Assembly (NCBI GenBank): GCA_018830885.1
Contig: JAHJRI010000210.1
Location: 1-32,564 of the forward strand
Reading direction: 5' to 3'
Length of the DNA stretch: 32,564 nucleotides
From: a bacterium
GTDB taxonomy: Bacteria; SAR324; XYD2-FULL-50-16
A program made the position numbers and the translations under genes. The notes beneath the pieces are model-generated. The model was given only the letters and a program-made list of their open reading frames with translations. It ran no database searches and had not been told where the DNA came from. Every line of letters starts with the position of its first letter. Position 1 is the stretch's first letter. Shown here one piece after another: positions 1 to 8,770 of this stretch.

Positions 1-165
1 ACCCAATATGTGTGGGTACCTGTAAGCGGAAAGAGGTTGTTTGTTCAGAAAACCTTGGAAGCCAGGGATGGATTCCAGGAGCGCCAAGGATGGATGCATG
101 CGTTTTTCTGAATAAATAACCTCTTGAAGCGGTTATGATCATAACCCCACATGTTTTTGGTGCAC
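1..165 (+). mobile_element. MITE-like hairpin element, copy 1 (left end cut by window)
   Basis: This is a long imperfect palindrome. The left arm AAGAGGTTGTTTGTTCAGAA (31-50) pairs with the right arm TTCTGAATAAATAACCTCTT (about 106-125). The core at 52-104 begins AACCTTGGAAGCCAGGGATG and contains its own small hairpin (GGAAGCC / GGATTCC). The right tip reads GGTGCAC (159-165), and the missing left tip should be about 4 nt outside the window. It is about 95% identical, in inverted orientation, to copy 2 at 1150-1318, with positions 1-74 identical and all differences further right. It has no ORF of its own, so it would be non-autonomous. The 16-nt palindrome GGTTATGATCATAACC lies in its right arm at 131-146. 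Confidence 0.8.
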
Positions 166-182
166 CCTTGGGTGTTGCTGAA

Positions 183-211
183 TTGACAGTTTTTCAGCCA
201 GGATATATGTG
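183..211 (+). promoter_or_regulatory. Possible sigma70 promoter for the DUF6125-like gene
   Basis: A perfect -35 hexamer TTGACA (183-188) is followed by the AT-rich run TATATGTG (204-211), which could supply a weak -10. It lies 18 bp downstream of MITE-like copy 1 and 125 bp upstream of the start codon at 336. A 7-bp inverted repeat GACCGAT / ATCGGTC (217-223 and 250-256) follows and could be an operator or leader hairpin. The -10 match is poor, so this is tentative. Confidence 0.3.
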
Positions 212-335
212 ATATAGACCGATCCGGTTTTTTTGCATGGCAACTGGGAATCGGTCCGGGTGAACAACCGAACAACCTCCGGGCCGTTTCTCAAGTCTCT
301 TTCTCACTTAACCCAAACACGGAAACAGGAAAACG

Positions 336-1130
336 ATGTCAAACAGTATAAAAAAACCTGAAGATTTGGATGGCAGGACATTGGTAAAACTGATCCTGGA
401 TATGGCGCATCGACTGGTTGTGCACCACACCCTCTGGTATACCGAAGTATCTCATCAGATGGGGGTGGAAAAAGCTCATACTGCGCTGGAACAGGTTTTT
501 GAGAAGAGCCTGGCGGTGCAGCTGAACCGCTTGTCAAAGGTCCTCGGTTTTGAAATGAAGGATGGAGTGCCGGCCGTTTTGCTGGATATGCCGCGGACTT
601 CCCAGATTGAACTGCTCGACAGTCTGGCCACCAACTGGCTGGCGAATGACGGGATCTGGTTTCAGACTGTTGAATTCGCTGACGGGATGAATGATGCCAA
701 ACGCTGCAACGATTCATGCTGGGCCCAGTTCTCTCCGTTTGAAGCCAGATCAATTAAGAAAATCCTGGCGCTGGGGGAATATCCCGGGCTGGAAGGGCTG
801 AAAGCAGCGCTGAATTTTCGGCTCTACGGCCGGATCAATTCTCAGTCATTTTCCGAGGAGACCCCGGACAGTTTTGTATTCCAGATGAATGAATGCAGGG
901 TCCAGGTGGCTCGAAAACGAAAAGGGCTCGATGACTATCCCTGCAAATCGGTCGGACTGGTTGAATATCCCTATTTTGCAAGGGCGGTGGATGCCCGTAT
1001 TGTGACCACCTGTATCGGCTGTCCCCCGGATGATCATCCCGCGACCTGGTATTGTGCCTGGCGGTTCAGTCTGAAAGCGGACGAAACGGATGCCATCGCT
1101 GCTGATGAACCGCTGCAAAAGTCCAATTGA
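336..1130 (+). CDS. DUF6125-like protein (function unknown)
   Basis: A 264-aa soluble protein with no signal peptide or membrane segment. The N-terminal half is helical (DLDGRTLVKLILDMAHRLVV) and the C-terminal half is cysteine-rich: C in NECR near 187, C near 202, a CIGC pair at 226-229 followed by PPDDHP, and C240 in WYCAW. The overall plan (helical 'VHHTLWYTEVSHQMG' start, late cysteines) resembles the DUF6125 / ATC-hydrolase-like proteins common in anaerobic Desulfobacterota, whose role is not established. The cysteines could bind metal, which is inference only. The ATG at 336 follows a purine-rich CAGGAAAACG. The gene stands alone between two inverted MITE-like elements, so its own promoter must lie in 166-335. 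Family assignment is from memory of the fold pattern and is moderate; that it is a real gene is likely. Confidence 0.7.
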   Translation: MSNSIKKPEDLDGRTLVKLILDMAHRLVVHHTLWYTEVSHQMGVEKAHTALEQVFEKSLAVQLNRLSKVLGFEMKDGVPAVLLDMPRTSQIELLDSLATNWLANDGIWFQTVEFADGMNDAKRCNDSCWAQFSPFEARSIKKILALGEYPGLEGLKAALNFRLYGRINSQSFSEETPDSFVFQMNECRVQVARKRKGLDDYPCKSVGLVEYPYFARAVDARIVTTCIGCPPDDHPATWYCAWRFSLKADETDAIAADEPLQKSN

Positions 1131-1149
1131 TAACCTGCTGCGCCTATGC

Positions 1150-1318
1150 GTGCACCAGAAACATGTGGGGTTGTGGTCATAACGGCTTCAAGAGGTTATC
1201 TATTCAGAAAAACGCATGAATCCATCCTTGGCGATCCTGAAATCCATCCCTGGCTTCCAAGGTTTTCTGAACAAACAACCTCTTTCCGCTTACAGGTACC
1301 CACACATATTGGGTGCAC
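1150..1318 (-). mobile_element. MITE-like hairpin element, copy 2 (complete, inverted relative to copy 1)
   Basis: This is the complete element. The tips read GTGCACC (1150-1156) and GGTGCAC (1312-1318), and the outer arms continue as ATGTGGGG on one side and CCCACACAT on the other. The core (reverse strand) lies at about 1209-1263. It is flanked by a 9-bp direct repeat CTGCGCCTA at 1138-1146 and 1319-1327; counted as 11 bp, the flanks match at 9 of 11 positions. This looks like a target-site duplication. Because this copy carries its own flanking duplication, it probably inserted independently rather than as one end of a composite with copy 1. The left duplication begins 7 bp after the stop codon of the preceding gene. 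Confidence 0.85.
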
Positions 1319-1406
1319 CTGCGCCTAATCTTGACTGGACAGGACACCTGTTTTTGTGATTCTGTTGCAGATATAGCAACGATCGAGACACAAAAACGGA
1401 ATCCGC

Positions 1407-3134
1407 ATGATGCGTTTCAAACCAACTTGTCTATCCACCTGGGCCCTGTTTTTCTCAGTCCTGTTCCTTCTGTTTCCAATGGCCTGTCCGGATGAAATTC
1501 GGTCCGCCCAGAGAAATAAGTCTTTTCTGAAGGAATACACATTCGGGAAAAAACAGAAATTTAGAGCCGGGTTTGACGGCAGAACGATTATTGCCCAGTT
1601 TCAGCCCCGGTCGGGTGACGGCATTTATCGGTTTGCCAGCTGGACACTGGACAACTGGAAAAATCGATTTAACGATATTAAGAAATACAATCGGAATCGA
1701 CCCCTGTTGGTCCACCATTATGTCCAATTTCCGTTCAAGGCGCTGAATGGGGACATGCAGAGTATGGTGCTGCAGGCGGTTTTCGAAAACGATTCCAGCG
1801 AGGAGGATGGATGGGCGCATCGGGTAGTTTATTCAGGGGAGACGATCAGCCTGATTGCCGGCGTTTTCGCCCGCGACGATATTCCCCCGGAAACCCTTAT
1901 AAAATATAATGAACTGAAATATAAGGGGAGACGTCTCAAAAAAGGGGATACCATCATGATCCCCTGGAAATGGGTCAAGGAATCGCTCCATCTCAGGCCT
2001 ATCCTGGTGCGTGAACCCCTGACCATGGGGGAAGTGGAATATGATAAACGGTATGCCTATTATCGACTGCAAAAGGGCGAAAGCCTGTATTCGTCCGTTG
2101 TTGTCCGTTTCACCGGCCGTACCCTGGCGGAAGACGTCAACGAGATGGCCGATCAGCTCCTGAAATTGAACCGTATCCCGAACGCACATTTTATCCCGGT
2201 CGGTAAGAATCTCAAAATCCCCATTGAATGGATCAGTGAGGAGTATCTGATCCAGAAGCAGACCCTGGAAAAGGTCCCGGAGCCGGATGAAGCACCTGAA
2301 CCAAAAACCATGGCCAAAAAGGACCAGCCGATTCACATCATTCTGGACCCCGGTCACGGCGGTATCGATCCGGGGGCTGTCTTTGGATCGAAGCGAAAAG
2401 GGTTCCAGATTTTCGAGGATGAGACCGTCTATGACATCAGCCTCAGGGTGGCTGAGCTGCTGAAGAAGCAGCACTATATCGTCCATACCACCCTGGTCGA
2501 TCCCGACCAGCAGGATCCGGTCAAACTTCTGGGGACGGTAAAGGACGAGGATGAGTACATACCGGTATCACCCGAATATCAGGTTCGGAATGCCGGGATC
2601 GGCATCAATATGCGGATATACCTGGTTTGCGATATCTATAAACGCCTCATTGCCCAGAATGTGCCCCGGGAGAACATCCTGTTTCTGAGTCTGCACGGTG
2701 ATGCGTTGCACCCTTCGCTGAGGGGGGTCACGGTATACTTTCCGGATCACCGTCTGCGGACGGCCAGCTTTAAACTCAGCCAGCGTGTTTACAAGCGAAG
2801 GAAAGAATACCAGCGGGAACTCAAATTCAGGGACCGGGAAAATATCCGCTCCACCAAGGTCAGTTCGGAATTTGGGAAACAGGTCATTGCAAGCTTTCAG
2901 AAAGCGGGTATGGAAACGCACAGCTCCTTTGCCGTCAGGGGCTACTACTACCGCAAGGGAAAACGAACGCTGCCGGGGATTCTGCGTTACAGCACGATCC
3001 CCACTTCGGTGCTGGTTGAGGTGGGCAACCTGAATAACCTTCAGGATCGAACCGCTCTGCTCAAACCGGAATTTCGCCAGCAAATCGCCTCGACCCTGGT
3101 GGCATCCATTAATCAGTACTATGAGCGGATCTGA
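1407..3134 (+). CDS. N-acetylmuramoyl-L-alanine amidase with LysM domains
   Basis: A 575-aa exported cell-wall hydrolase. It starts with a hydrophobic signal segment (about 9-26). C27 follows PMA, so this might be an atypical lipobox, but it does not match the consensus well. Two LysM-like modules, about 139-187 (GETISLIAGVF...KKGDTIMIP) and 217-273 (KGESLYSSVVVRF...GKNLKIP), would bind peptidoglycan glycan chains. The C-terminal Amidase_3 domain (309-575) shows the zinc and catalytic residues expected of the AmiC family: H317 in DPGHGG, a Glu at 337 or 339 in FEDET, H430 in SLHGD, and E538 in VEVGN. It cleaves the amide between MurNAc and L-Ala of the stem peptide. An insertion of about 60 aa (362-400 and onward) precedes SLHGD. 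The ATG start gives a sensible signal peptide. Its 3' end overlaps the convergent gene by 26 bp. Confidence 0.92.
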   Translation: MMRFKPTCLSTWALFFSVLFLLFPMACPDEIRSAQRNKSFLKEYTFGKKQKFRAGFDGRTIIAQFQPRSGDGIYRFASWTLDNWKNRFNDIKKYNRNRPLLVHHYVQFPFKALNGDMQSMVLQAVFENDSSEEDGWAHRVVYSGETISLIAGVFARDDIPPETLIKYNELKYKGRRLKKGDTIMIPWKWVKESLHLRPILVREPLTMGEVEYDKRYAYYRLQKGESLYSSVVVRFTGRTLAEDVNEMADQLLKLNRIPNAHFIPVGKNLKIPIEWISEEYLIQKQTLEKVPEPDEAPEPKTMAKKDQPIHIILDPGHGGIDPGAVFGSKRKGFQIFEDETVYDISLRVAELLKKQHYIVHTTLVDPDQQDPVKLLGTVKDEDEYIPVSPEYQVRNAGIGINMRIYLVCDIYKRLIAQNVPRENILFLSLHGDALHPSLRGVTVYFPDHRLRTASFKLSQRVYKRRKEYQRELKFRDRENIRSTKVSSEFGKQVIASFQKAGMETHSSFAVRGYYYRKGKRTLPGILRYSTIPTSVLVEVGNLNNLQDRTALLKPEFRQQIASTLVASINQYYERI

Positions 3135-5484
3135 TTCGGTCCGGGTTGCGGTGCATGATGATAAAATACTCCGTTCCGAAACCGGACTGGGAGCGGACGG
3201 TGATCATCCCCCGGTTTCTGTTGATGGCGTTCTTGACGGTATCCAGACCGGGACTGTGTCCTGAAAGGTTGCTGATTGACAAGGCCGTGGAGAAGCCCGG
3301 TTTGAAGATCAGGTTGAGGGCCTGTTTGCGTTCCACTTTGGTCCCGGGTTTGATGAGGCCCAGTTCTATGGCTCTGTTGACCAGGCTGTCGGGATGAAAT
3401 CCCTGGCCGTCGTCCTGGATGGTGATCTGGATATTCTGCGCTTTGTTCTCAACCTGGATCCGGATTGTTCCCCAGGGCCATTTACCGACTGCCTCCCGGA
3501 TCATCGGGTCTTCAATCGCCTGCCCCACCGTCATGCGGAGAATTCCGGTCAGTGCGAGAAGGATAACTTCTGCTGTCCGGCTGGAGATTCGTCCCTCCTC
3601 ACCCGTTACTGTCACCTTAACCTCCTTGCCCAGTTCCCTGGCGGCTGCCCGGACGATAATCCGGGCCTTGCGACGGATGAACTCAAGCTGCAACGGCGCT
3701 TTCCAGGAGACTATTTCAGGCTGCAGATCAGGATGACGGGCCAGCAGCTGATCCACCTCATCCTGGGTAATGGGAATCAGCTCTCCTGCCTTTTCTTCTC
3801 CGAAGTATTTCAAGTAAAGGGCGTGGGTTTTTTCCAGCGCTTTACTCAGTGATACGAGCATGGGATCGATCACCTTCCGGCCAATGGCCCGGGACCGGTT
3901 CTTCATCTTGAAAAGCCGGCTCTCATAGGTGTGGGCAAGGGTAACCAGATGGTCAAGCGGGAATATGGCTGCCTCCTCCTTGAGCGTGTGCAGAAGATGA
4001 TATATCTCGATCAGTTCTGTATCCGTCAGGAGTCCGTCATCCCGTTGCATGGACTGCTGTCCCGACGCTATCAGGAGACTGTTATTCTTGTAGAATTCTA
4101 AATAGTCGAGTGGATGGCGGACGATTTCCAGGATCATCTCGAACTGTTTCTGTTCCGCTGCCCGGGCTTTTTCAGACTGTCGCAGGGTGGAAAGATCCTC
4201 TCCGATGACCAGGATCTGCACCAGCTCTTGCGGGATTCCCCGGTAGATGGGGTGATAGGTGAGTCTGATCGCTCTGCCGCTGATCTCGAGCTCTCCGGGA
4301 GCGAGTGCTGTCAGTTCTTCAAAGGAGATGGCACCGTTTTCTGCAAAAACCATCTCGAGGACGGAAGAAAGGTCCTTTCCACAGGGCTGAAAGACGGTTT
4401 CGTTGACGTTTTTTCCTGTGATATCACCAAAAAGAACCGACACCAGCCTGGAGTAAATCGAGGTGGCACGGCCGGCTTTATCGACGATTAAAAACAGGGC
4501 GGGAACGTTATTCAGGATAGTGTAGATAATATCATGTGCCTGTCTGCGACTGCTATCCATGACTGCGGCTAATCTGGCCGTTTCCCGGGTTCCCTGCGGA
4601 TGGATGCCGGTTTGATAGTCGCCGTCGGCAAAACGACGGACCTGATGATATAAACCGTTCAGGGAAGTCGTGAGGTAACGGGAAATCAACAGCAGGATCA
4701 GTAGAACGACGAGAATCATCATGGCACTGAATAGAACCATCCGGTTACCCAGCAGGGTCATGCCCGACATGCTGCTTTTCAGGTCCGCCCGCACGGTCAG
4801 GGCTGCCATGGGTTGCCCCCGGATTGCCGAGAGATGGCACCGCATGCATGCCGCTCCGGCCAGGACCGGTGAGGTGATCTGTAAATAGGGCTGTTGCTTT
4901 TCCATCCCTTTTCCCCGGTACTGCTTACCCGTTGCGATCACCAGGGTTTCAATCTCATCAGGCAGGGGGTATCTTTCAGGATGATCGTCAAGTACCGCCT
5001 GCAACATCTCCTCCCTGACAACGGGTGCCGGGATGATCGTTGTGCGGATATCGAGCCGGGCCGGCAGCGGGGCAATATCCTGCATTTGTCGGTGATATTT
5101 CGCCCGCAGCTGGTTGACCGTATCGTTTCCGGCGACCTGGTATCCTGCTGCCCCCGAGATCAGGTGCAGGGCCTTTTCCAACTGCGCGATCTGTTCCCGT
5201 CGGGCCCGGTTTTGAATATCGATGGTAGTCCGGTCTCCCCGCAGGCTGTCCAGCATCTGGTGGAACTCCTTGATTTCCCGTGGATTGTTAATCATCAGGA
5301 CGCGCAGGGTGGTTTCGACATGCCGGGTGACTTCGAGCAGGGAACGATTCATCTCCCGTTCCATCACCCGGGTGGTATTGGAGGCTACGAAGCGGATCTG
5401 GATCATCAGGAGCAGGAGCAATGTAACGGTAATCGGCAGCGCGAAAAACCAGAAAGTGGAGATACGGTTGAGAAGTCTCTTCAT
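3109..5484 (-). CDS. Membrane c-type-heme sensor / PAS / HPt / CheA-like ATPase protein (possibly a pseudokinase)
   Basis: A 791-aa inner-membrane sensor. The start at 5484 is chosen because GAGG lies 8 nt upstream; an open frame continues 60 nt further upstream but has no such site. Domain order: TM1 about 10-33; periplasmic region with a c-type heme motif CMRCH (213-217), like DUF3365/Tll0287 heme sensors; TM2 about 249-268; HAMP about 269-310; PAS about 318-440; an HPt-like helix with phosphoacceptor-type H499 (HTLKEEA); and a CheA-like HATPase with DDGQGF (691-696) and a G2-like SGHSPGLDTVK. The N-box that in CheA reads LLRNAxDHG is here ILRMTVGQA, so the Mg/ATP-binding Asn is Met. There is no CheW-like P5 domain. 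It probably senses redox, ligand or gas through heme. Whether it phosphorylates anything is doubtful. No response regulator is adjacent. It lies 112 bp downstream of the export operon and may be co-transcribed with it. Confidence 0.85.
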   Translation of the reverse strand: MKRLLNRISTFWFFALPITVTLLLLLMIQIRFVASNTTRVMEREMNRSLLEVTRHVETTLRVLMINNPREIKEFHQMLDSLRGDRTTIDIQNRARREQIAQLEKALHLISGAAGYQVAGNDTVNQLRAKYHRQMQDIAPLPARLDIRTTIIPAPVVREEMLQAVLDDHPERYPLPDEIETLVIATGKQYRGKGMEKQQPYLQITSPVLAGAACMRCHLSAIRGQPMAALTVRADLKSSMSGMTLLGNRMVLFSAMMILVVLLILLLISRYLTTSLNGLYHQVRRFADGDYQTGIHPQGTRETARLAAVMDSSRRQAHDIIYTILNNVPALFLIVDKAGRATSIYSRLVSVLFGDITGKNVNETVFQPCGKDLSSVLEMVFAENGAISFEELTALAPGELEISGRAIRLTYHPIYRGIPQELVQILVIGEDLSTLRQSEKARAAEQKQFEMILEIVRHPLDYLEFYKNNSLLIASGQQSMQRDDGLLTDTELIEIYHLLHTLKEEAAIFPLDHLVTLAHTYESRLFKMKNRSRAIGRKVIDPMLVSLSKALEKTHALYLKYFGEEKAGELIPITQDEVDQLLARHPDLQPEIVSWKAPLQLEFIRRKARIIVRAAARELGKEVKVTVTGEEGRISSRTAEVILLALTGILRMTVGQAIEDPMIREAVGKWPWGTIRIQVENKAQNIQITIQDDGQGFHPDSLVNRAIELGLIKPGTKVERKQALNLIFKPGFSTALSISNLSGHSPGLDTVKNAINRNRGMITVRSQSGFGTEYFIIMHRNPDRIRSAHSTD

Positions 5485-5595
5485 GGGGAAATCCTCGGTC
5501 TCGGGGCTTTGCTGAATCGAATCGGCTTCAGGGAAGACCCGCACCCGGGCCTATCCCGCATTCAGCACTGAACCTACATCAATACCAGTGGCAGG

Positions 5596-6828
5596 TCAAT
5601 CGAAACTGAGCGCCTGAATGGGGTCCATGCGGGAAGCCTTGCGGGCGGGATAGAATCCGAAAAAGATCCCTACCGAAGCTGAAAACAGGGTGGCAATCAG
5701 GATGGAATTCAGGGTGATGATGGTCGGCCACTGGGCCAGGAAGGAAATCAGGTTGGCAATCCCGATCCCCAGCAGCGTGCCGATGACACCGCCGAAAAAA
5801 CTGATGGTGATGGCTTCAACCAGAAACTGAACCAGAATATCCCGTTCCCTTGCCCCAATGGCAATTCGGATACCGATCTCCCGGGTACGTTCCGTCACGG
5901 AGACCAGCATGATATTCATGATGCCGATCCCGCCCACCATCAGGCTGATGGTGGCCACCGCGATGAAAAAGAAAGACATGGTTTTGTTGGCTTCTTCCGC
6001 CCGGGTTGCGAATTCCTCCAGGGTGCGCGCTGAAAAATCGTCTGCCTGCCCGGGGAGAATCTGGTGACGTCGTCGCAGAATTGATTCAATCTCCAGTTTG
6101 GCCTGCTGAATCTGCTCCCTGGAGCGGGCGGATACCATGATGACATGAACCAGTCCCGGGATCCGGTTGTGAATCAGACGCCGGTTCAGACTGGAAAAGG
6201 GAATGATGACCGTATCGTCCTGATCCCGTCCGCCGGGGGAGGTCCCCTTTTTTTCCAGGATCCCCACAACCCGGAACGGAACGTTGCCGATACGGATGGT
6301 TTGGTCAATGACCGGTTCGCCCGGCGCAAAGAGACTCTCGACTACCGTATTGCCCAGTACCACCACGCTGGCGGCGGATCTGATATCCTGGTCGCTAATG
6401 AAACGTCCTTCGCTCAGGGAGAGTTTGCGGATGTGCTGGTAAACAGGGGTGGTTCCGGAAACACGGGTTCGCCAGTTTTTGTTCCCGAGCACCAGTTGGG
6501 CCTGGGTACTGAGAATATAGCTGACGGATTCGATGGCCGTGGCTTCACCAGCGATTGCGGTGGCATCATTGATCCTCAGTGTGAACTGGGATCCGAATCC
6601 GCCCCGGACGCCGCCTCTGGTTGTGGAACCGGAGAAGACGAAAATGATATTGGAGCCCATATTGTCAAACTGCTCCTGCACCCGCTGGTTTGCCCCTTTG
6701 CCGATGCTCATCATCACAATAACCGAGGCGATGCCGATGATCATGCCCAGCATGGTTAGAAACGTTCTGATTTTATATGCCAGCAGGGCCTGGATGGCCA
6801 GCCTCAATGCCGTAATCAGGATGTTCAT
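5596..6828 (-). CDS. MacB/LolC-type ABC transporter permease (second of two)
   Basis: A 410-aa FtsX/MacB-type permease. An N-terminal TM helix follows RTFLTMLGMIIGIASVIVMM, then comes a long periplasmic MacB_PCD domain (about 45-270). Three TM segments follow, with the conserved VGGIGIMNIMLVSVTERTRE loop (about 290-310) and the family's terminal YPARKASRMDPIQAL motif. It has no ATPase domain, unlike fused E. coli MacB, so it relies on the separate ATPase encoded upstream. The start is 15 nt after the stop of its paralogue, with GGGA upstream. It is a clear tandem duplicate of the preceding permease, suggesting a heterodimeric transporter as in LolCDE. The substrate cannot be told from sequence. 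Confidence 0.93.
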   Translation of the reverse strand: MNILITALRLAIQALLAYKIRTFLTMLGMIIGIASVIVMMSIGKGANQRVQEQFDNMGSNIIFVFSGSTTRGGVRGGFGSQFTLRINDATAIAGEATAIESVSYILSTQAQLVLGNKNWRTRVSGTTPVYQHIRKLSLSEGRFISDQDIRSAASVVVLGNTVVESLFAPGEPVIDQTIRIGNVPFRVVGILEKKGTSPGGRDQDDTVIIPFSSLNRRLIHNRIPGLVHVIMVSARSREQIQQAKLEIESILRRRHQILPGQADDFSARTLEEFATRAEEANKTMSFFFIAVATISLMVGGIGIMNIMLVSVTERTREIGIRIAIGARERDILVQFLVEAITISFFGGVIGTLLGIGIANLISFLAQWPTIITLNSILIATLFSASVGIFFGFYPARKASRMDPIQALSFD

Positions 6829-6843
6829 GTCAGCATAATCCCG

Positions 6844-8076
6844 CTATTCATGGCGCAACGCTTCGATGGGATCCAGCCGGGATGCCTTGCGGGCTGGATA
6901 GTAACCAAAAAATATCCCGATCAGGGCCGAAAAAAAAGTGGCAACCACAATCGATTCCGGGGATATAATGGTCGGCCAGCCGGCGATGGCCGATATAAAC
7001 CGCGAGGCGGCAATCCCCAGGGCTGTCCCCGCGATACCGCCGGCAATACTCATGGTGATGGACTCCACCAGAAACTGGGTCAGGATATCCCGCTGCTTGG
7101 CGCCAATGGCCATCCGTACCCCGATCTCCCGGGTTCGCTCGGTGACGGTCACCAGCATGATATTCATGATTCCGATGCCTCCCACCACCAGGCTGATGGA
7201 TGCGACGGCGATCAACAGCAACCGCATGATCGCTGTGGATTCAGCCGCTGCCTCCGCAAATTCGTCCAGGGTGCCGACAATAAAGTCATCGTCGTCCCCT
7301 GCGGGTATACGATGGCTCTGACGCAGGGCCGTCTCCATCTCCCACTTGGCACGGGGGACCAGTTCCTTGGAACGAGCGGAAGCCATGATGAAATGGACCA
7401 TGCCCGGGAGTTCCCGTCCCATCAGTTTGCTGACGGCCGTGGTGTAGGGGATGATGATCACATCGTCGGCGTCCCGTCCGTCGGGAGTTCGTCCCTTGCT
7501 GGTCAGGACCCCGATGACGGTGAAAGGAACCTTTCTCAGTCGGATCCTGCGCCCGATGACATCTGTCCCCGGGTCAAACAGGTTTTCCGCCACCACTGAA
7601 CCCAGCACCGCTACATTGGCTGCTCTTCGCAGATGCTGTTCGCTGAGAAACTCCCCCTCCTGGAGTGTCCAGTTCGTGATGGCGGCATAGGTGGGCACCG
7701 CTCCCTGGAGGGTGGTACCCCAATTTTTGTTTTCGGCGATGGCCTGTACAACCCCATTGATCTGATAGGAGATCTCCTTGACGGACGGGCACAACCGGCT
7801 GATTGCCTGGACATCCTTCAGACGCAGGGTGGGCTGTGATCCCTGCCCGCCCCGGACACCCCCTTTTTTGCTGGAACCGGAGATGGCGTAGAGCAGGTTG
7901 GTCCCCATGCGATTAATCTGGTCCTGTATTGCCTGATTGGCACCCTGGCCGATACTGACCATCACGATGATCGTGCCGATGCCGATGACAATTCCCAGCA
8001 TCGTGAGCAGTGTCCTTCCCTTATAGGCCCAGAGTGCGCTGATGGCCTGCTGGAATGCGGTCAGGTAAAAATTCAT
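6844..8076 (-). CDS. MacB/LolC-type ABC transporter permease (first of two)
   Basis: A 410-aa FtsX/MacB permease with the same plan as its downstream paralogue: an N-terminal TM with RTLLTMLGIVIGIGTIIVMV, a periplasmic domain, then VGGIGIMNIMLVTVTERTRE and a terminal YPARKASRLDPIEAL. The frame stays open upstream to 8157, inside the ATPase gene, but the ATG at 8076 lies one base after the ATPase stop (TGAcATG) with GAGAG upstream. It also gives an N-terminus matching the paralogue, so I place the start there. Tight coupling with the ATPase gene supports one complex. It has the same length as the second permease and near-identical C-terminal motifs, so duplication was probably local. Confidence 0.93.
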   Translation of the reverse strand: MNFYLTAFQQAISALWAYKGRTLLTMLGIVIGIGTIIVMVSIGQGANQAIQDQINRMGTNLLYAISGSSKKGGVRGGQGSQPTLRLKDVQAISRLCPSVKEISYQINGVVQAIAENKNWGTTLQGAVPTYAAITNWTLQEGEFLSEQHLRRAANVAVLGSVVAENLFDPGTDVIGRRIRLRKVPFTVIGVLTSKGRTPDGRDADDVIIIPYTTAVSKLMGRELPGMVHFIMASARSKELVPRAKWEMETALRQSHRIPAGDDDDFIVGTLDEFAEAAAESTAIMRLLLIAVASISLVVGGIGIMNIMLVTVTERTREIGVRMAIGAKQRDILTQFLVESITMSIAGGIAGTALGIAASRFISAIAGWPTIISPESIVVATFFSALIGIFFGYYPARKASRLDPIEALRHE

Positions 8077-8077
8077 G

Positions 8078-8770
8078 TCAGTGGCTCTCGTCGCTTTCGA
8101 TGATGCCGTCCCTGAGAATAATGCGTCTTCTGGCGTTCTGCCCGATTTCGGGATCATGGGTGACCAGGATGACCGTAATTCCCTGTTGATTAAGCCTGAC
8201 CAGCAGGTTCATGATATCCTGGCCTGTCCGGCTGTCAAGGTTTCCGGTCGGCTCGTCCGCCAGGATGATGGGGGGATTGTTCACCAGGGCCCGGGCAATG
8301 GCTACCCGCTGCTGCTGTCCTCCGGATAGTTGACGGGGTTCGTGATCGGCTCGGTCCTCCAGACCGACCATTTTCAAGGCTTTGAGGGCAATCTCCCGCC
8401 GATCGGGAATCGCCGGTCGGCGGTAAAGCATCGGCAGTTCCACATTCTCCAGGGCGGATGAACGATGCAGGAGGTTGAAACTCTGGAAGATAAACCCGAT
8501 CTTGCGGTTTCGAATTTCTGCCCGTTTGTCCCGTGAGATGGAAGAGACATCCTCCTGTTCCAGACGATAACGGCCCTTGCTCAGGCTGTCCAGAAGACCC
8601 AGAATGTGCATCAGGGTGGACTTGCCGGATCCGGAAGTTCCCATAATGGCGACAAATTCACCGTCATGGATGATCAGGTCGATCCCCTTGAGGGCTTCCA
8701 CCGTTTCGCCGCCCATGGGAAATATTTTGCGGATGCCCTCCAGCTGGATGATGGGTGACGGTTTGCTCAT
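8078..8770 (-). CDS. MacB/LolD-type ABC transporter ATP-binding protein
   Basis: A 230-aa ATPase. Walker [10 protein letters not shown] is at 44-52, the Q-loop is in FIFQSFNLL, the signature is [15 protein letters not shown], Walker B is [13 protein letters not shown], and the switch His is in VTHDPE. Length and motifs are those of the LolD/MacB ATPase family, which powers periplasm-to-outside extrusion or lipoprotein release without the permease moving substrate across the inner membrane. Its ATG overlaps the stop of the adaptor gene by 4 nt (8767-8770), and its stop abuts the first permease start, so adaptor, ATPase and permeases are translationally coupled. Confidence 0.95.
   Translation of the reverse strand: MSKPSPIIQLEGIRKIFPMGGETVEALKGIDLIIHDGEFVAIMGTSGSGKSTLMHILGLLDSLSKGRYRLEQEDVSSISRDKRAEIRNRKIGFIFQSFNLLHRSSALENVELPMLYRRPAIPDRREIALKALKMVGLEDRADHEPRQLSGGQQQRVAIARALVNNPPIILADEPTGNLDSRTGQDIMNLLVRLNQQGITVILVTHDPEIGQNARRRIILRDGIIESDESH

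Noticed and set aside
1-1330. Composite transposon with its own transposase
   Set aside because: The only gene between the elements is the DUF6125-like one; no transposase or DDE-like motif is present.
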